Shown one piece after another: positions 62,519-64,000 of a stretch of 64,000 nucleotides of DNA. The position numbers and the translations under genes are program-made. The notes beneath the pieces are model-generated. The model was not told the origin of the DNA, made no database searches, and saw only the letters and a program-made list of their open reading frames with translations. Positions within the stretch are counted from its first letter, which is position 1, and the number at the start of each line of letters is the position of its first letter. This DNA comes from Kozakia baliensis (lineage in GTDB: Bacteria; Pseudomonadota; Alphaproteobacteria; Acetobacterales; Acetobacteraceae). The stretch lies in NCBI RefSeq assembly GCF_001787335.1, contig NZ_CP014676.1, positions 38,456 through 102,455 on the forward strand, in the 5' to 3' direction.

Positions 62519-63199
62519 TTAGAAACCGAGAGCGTCGATTTGCGCGGCGGCGGCCTGCTGGTTGAGGCTGCGGGCGTTGCCTTTGGCGTAGGGCTTCCAT
62601 TCGGTGCCGAAATATTCGGCGTAAGCCTTGGCGGCTCCTTCGGCGAGAGCGGCGAGGGCATAGGCTTTCATGCCGAGTTGGGCGGCGAATTCGCGGGCGA
62701 AGGCGGCGCGGTTGGCGAGACCGTCGATGCCCATGCGGTCCTCGTCGCGGCTGTCGTTGGCGTGGGCGGAGGAGAGTTCGCGGGCGGCTTGGCGCTTGGT
62801 TTCGTAGAATTGGGCCTGTCCGTAGGCGGAGGCGACGCGCGCGCCGACGATGCGCTGCATGTGCATTTCCAACGCGCGGAAGTTCTTTTCACCGTCGATG
62901 GAAACGACAAGGGCGGGTTCCAGCACCTTGATTTCGTCCATGACGGCATTGTAGCCAGCGCCGAAAATTTCGTCGGTGTCCACCTCGTCGATGGCGAAGG
63001 AACGGGCGATAGCGGCCATCTGGGCGTCGGTAGGGATCAGGGCCTTGACGGCTTCCACCGTGATGACGGGCGCAACGTCTTTGCGCTGCACGGTTTCGGC
63101 GAAGCGGCGGGCGCGTGCCTTGCTGGCGGCGGCCTTGTTGGCTTTTTGCTCTTGCGCGGCGGTGTGGGCTTGAGCGATAGCGGTATCAGCGTTTGACAT
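62519..63199 (-). CDS. Hypothetical 226-aa protein with helical coiled core
   Basis: No recognised domain. Ala/Lys/Glu-rich N-terminus, then VEAVKALIPTDAQMAAIARS and FRALEMHMQRIVGARVASAY; no signal peptide or membrane segment. Its upstream region is copy 2 of the duplicated leader that also precedes ssb, so the two genes may share regulation. Confidence 0.6.
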   Translation of the reverse strand: MSNADTAIAQAHTAAQEQKANKAAASKARARRFAETVQRKDVAPVITVEAVKALIPTDAQMAAIARSFAIDEVDTDEIFGAGYNAVMDEIKVLEPALVVSIDGEKNFRALEMHMQRIVGARVASAYGQAQFYETKRQAARELSSAHANDSRDEDRMGIDGLANRAAFAREFAAQLGMKAYALAALAEGAAKAYAEYFGTEWKPYAKGNARSLNQQAAAAQIDALGF

Positions 63200-63270
63200 G
63201 ACGGTAACTCCTGTCTGACGTCAGCCCCGTTTCAGTGTTCCCGCACTGGATCGGGGCGCTTTGTTGTTTC

Positions 63271-63559
63271 GGGTTATTCCCTCTCAACACCTTATTGATA
63301 CGACAAAACCGCTCATAATGCAAGAAAAAAGCGCAGAAAACCGCCAAAAAACAAGAATTAATTGTTATTGACTGCTGTATTAGTTCTCGCTTCCTTTTCC
63401 GATTGCCCTTTATTACTTGCGTCCAAATCGATCTATACAAGTATAGAAAGGATGCCGGGGAGCCTAAGCCCGAAAGGGGCGAGACCCGTAGGGGCTCGCG
63501 TGAACTTGGCGGCTTTGCCGCCTAGTGAACCTGAGCGACCGAACCCGGAGGGCGGCCCG
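63271..63559 (+). ncRNA. Duplicated structured element, copy 2 (possible non-coding RNA)
   Basis: See copy 1. The G+C-rich core is 63438-63559. The hairpin at 63500-63530 has GGCGGC-ttt-GCCGCC at its tip, flanked by AACTT and AGTGAAC. Divergent from the 226-aa gene as copy 1 is from ssb. Followed at about 63628 by (CCAGAG)3. Confidence 0.5.
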
Positions 63560-63694
63560 TATTGGCCAGCAGCTTGGCCGGAAGAGACGGACGCGCGGAA
63601 AAAAGGAAGCCACGAACCACCGCCGCCAGAGCCAGAGCCAGAGCCGGAATATTCATGAGGAGAAAGCGCACCGTCGTGGACGAGGATATTTTCC

Positions 63695-63705
63695 GTCGCA
63701 TGATG
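63695..63705 (+). promoter_or_regulatory. Backbone motif copy 12 (GTCGCATGATG)
   Basis: Preceded by GATATTTTCC. An ATG lies 38 nt downstream at 63744, and the better membrane-protein frame starts at 63778. Confidence 0.6.
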
Positions 63706-63777
63706 AAACGACAGACTCACCGATGCGGAAGGATGTTGAAACGATGAACATCCGGCATGGGTCGATGAAGAAAGATC

Positions 63778-63981
63778 ATGAGACATCGCTACGGTCGTTT
63801 ATGCCGCGCCTTGCCGATCTTACTGGTGGCGCTTGTGGTATGCGTATTCTGTTACGTTGCGCCGAAGCTAAACTCGGATTTTCCAGAGGGTCTTGCGGCG
63901 GTCGGGTTCGATGGGATGGTGGGATGTCAGATTTTGATGGCGATCTGCCTGTTGTCCGCGCTCATGACGTCCCGGAAATAG
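63778..63981 (+). CDS. Small two-helix membrane protein
   Basis: 67 aa. Helices at about 11-29 (ALPILLVALVVCVFCYVAP) and 47-63 (MVGCQILMAICLLSALM). Weak ribosome-binding site (AGAAAG). An alternative frame from ATG 63744 has the spacing expected from the upstream motif and is still open at the right edge of the window, but looks less protein-like. Confidence 0.5.
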   Translation: MRHRYGRLCRALPILLVALVVCVFCYVAPKLNSDFPEGLAAVGFDGMVGCQILMAICLLSALMTSRK

Positions 63982-64000
63982 GAAACGGGCAGATCGGATT

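Overview
The window looks like part of a large conjugative plasmid, or a plasmid-derived integrated element, from an alphaproteobacterium, most plausibly an acetic acid bacterium (Acetobacteraceae). This is inferred from the high GC content, the DUF2312/GapR-like and DUF1612/HTH plasmid proteins, the insertion sequence types and the T4SS gene style. No tRNA, rRNA, CRISPR array or recognisable replication initiator is visible.

Layout. (1) 1-13.4 kb and 49.5-64 kb are conjugation/maintenance backbone. The left part has a DUF1612/HTH protein, a Fic operon, a GapR-like protein, a DsbC-like protein and a mostly leftward transfer operon. That operon includes a DotA/TraY-like membrane protein, two exported proteins and a TcpQ/PilL-like protein, and is followed by a two-HTH regulator. 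The right part has a MobF relaxase-helicase, HU, a BRO protein, an oriT-like intergenic region, an stbABC/traKLM-like operon, a lytic transglycosylase, HigBA-like toxin-antitoxin genes, SSB and many small membrane or unknown proteins. (2) 13.5-16 kb is a complete IS21-family element. (3) 16-28.3 kb is metabolic cargo: an amidohydrolase/decarboxylase, an SDR, formaldehyde dehydrogenase, a frameshifted DUF3422 gene with a UvrA paralogue, and a RuMP pair (phi-hps), with three LysR regulators beside them. (4) 28.5-34.6 kb is a tightly coupled methyltransferase-helicase-GIY-YIG cassette that looks like phage defence or restriction. (5) 34.8-49.4 kb is mosaic accessory DNA: DUF6880, a LysR with two dienelactone-hydrolase-like paralogues, a tyrosine recombinase, Phd/VapC, IS3 and IS5 elements with gene remnants around them, RelBE, an Na+/H+ antiporter with DUF1275, a PIN protein and a frameshifted HNH endonuclease.

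How the parts fit. Backbone genes or operons on both sides of the cargo share a motif, GTCGCATGATG, usually 33-46 nt before the start codon and often preceded by a T-rich run. I found no exact copy by eye in the 13-53 kb cargo, so it probably marks a plasmid-wide regulon. The Fic protein, the relaxase and a 441-aa tra-operon protein end in nearly the same short tail (R-P-x-SS-P-x-M type), which suggests a common T4SS export signal and makes the Fic protein a candidate translocated effector. The cargo carries its own dispersed palindromic repeat (five copies), and the right backbone carries a duplicated, structured non-coding element followed by hexanucleotide microsatellites.
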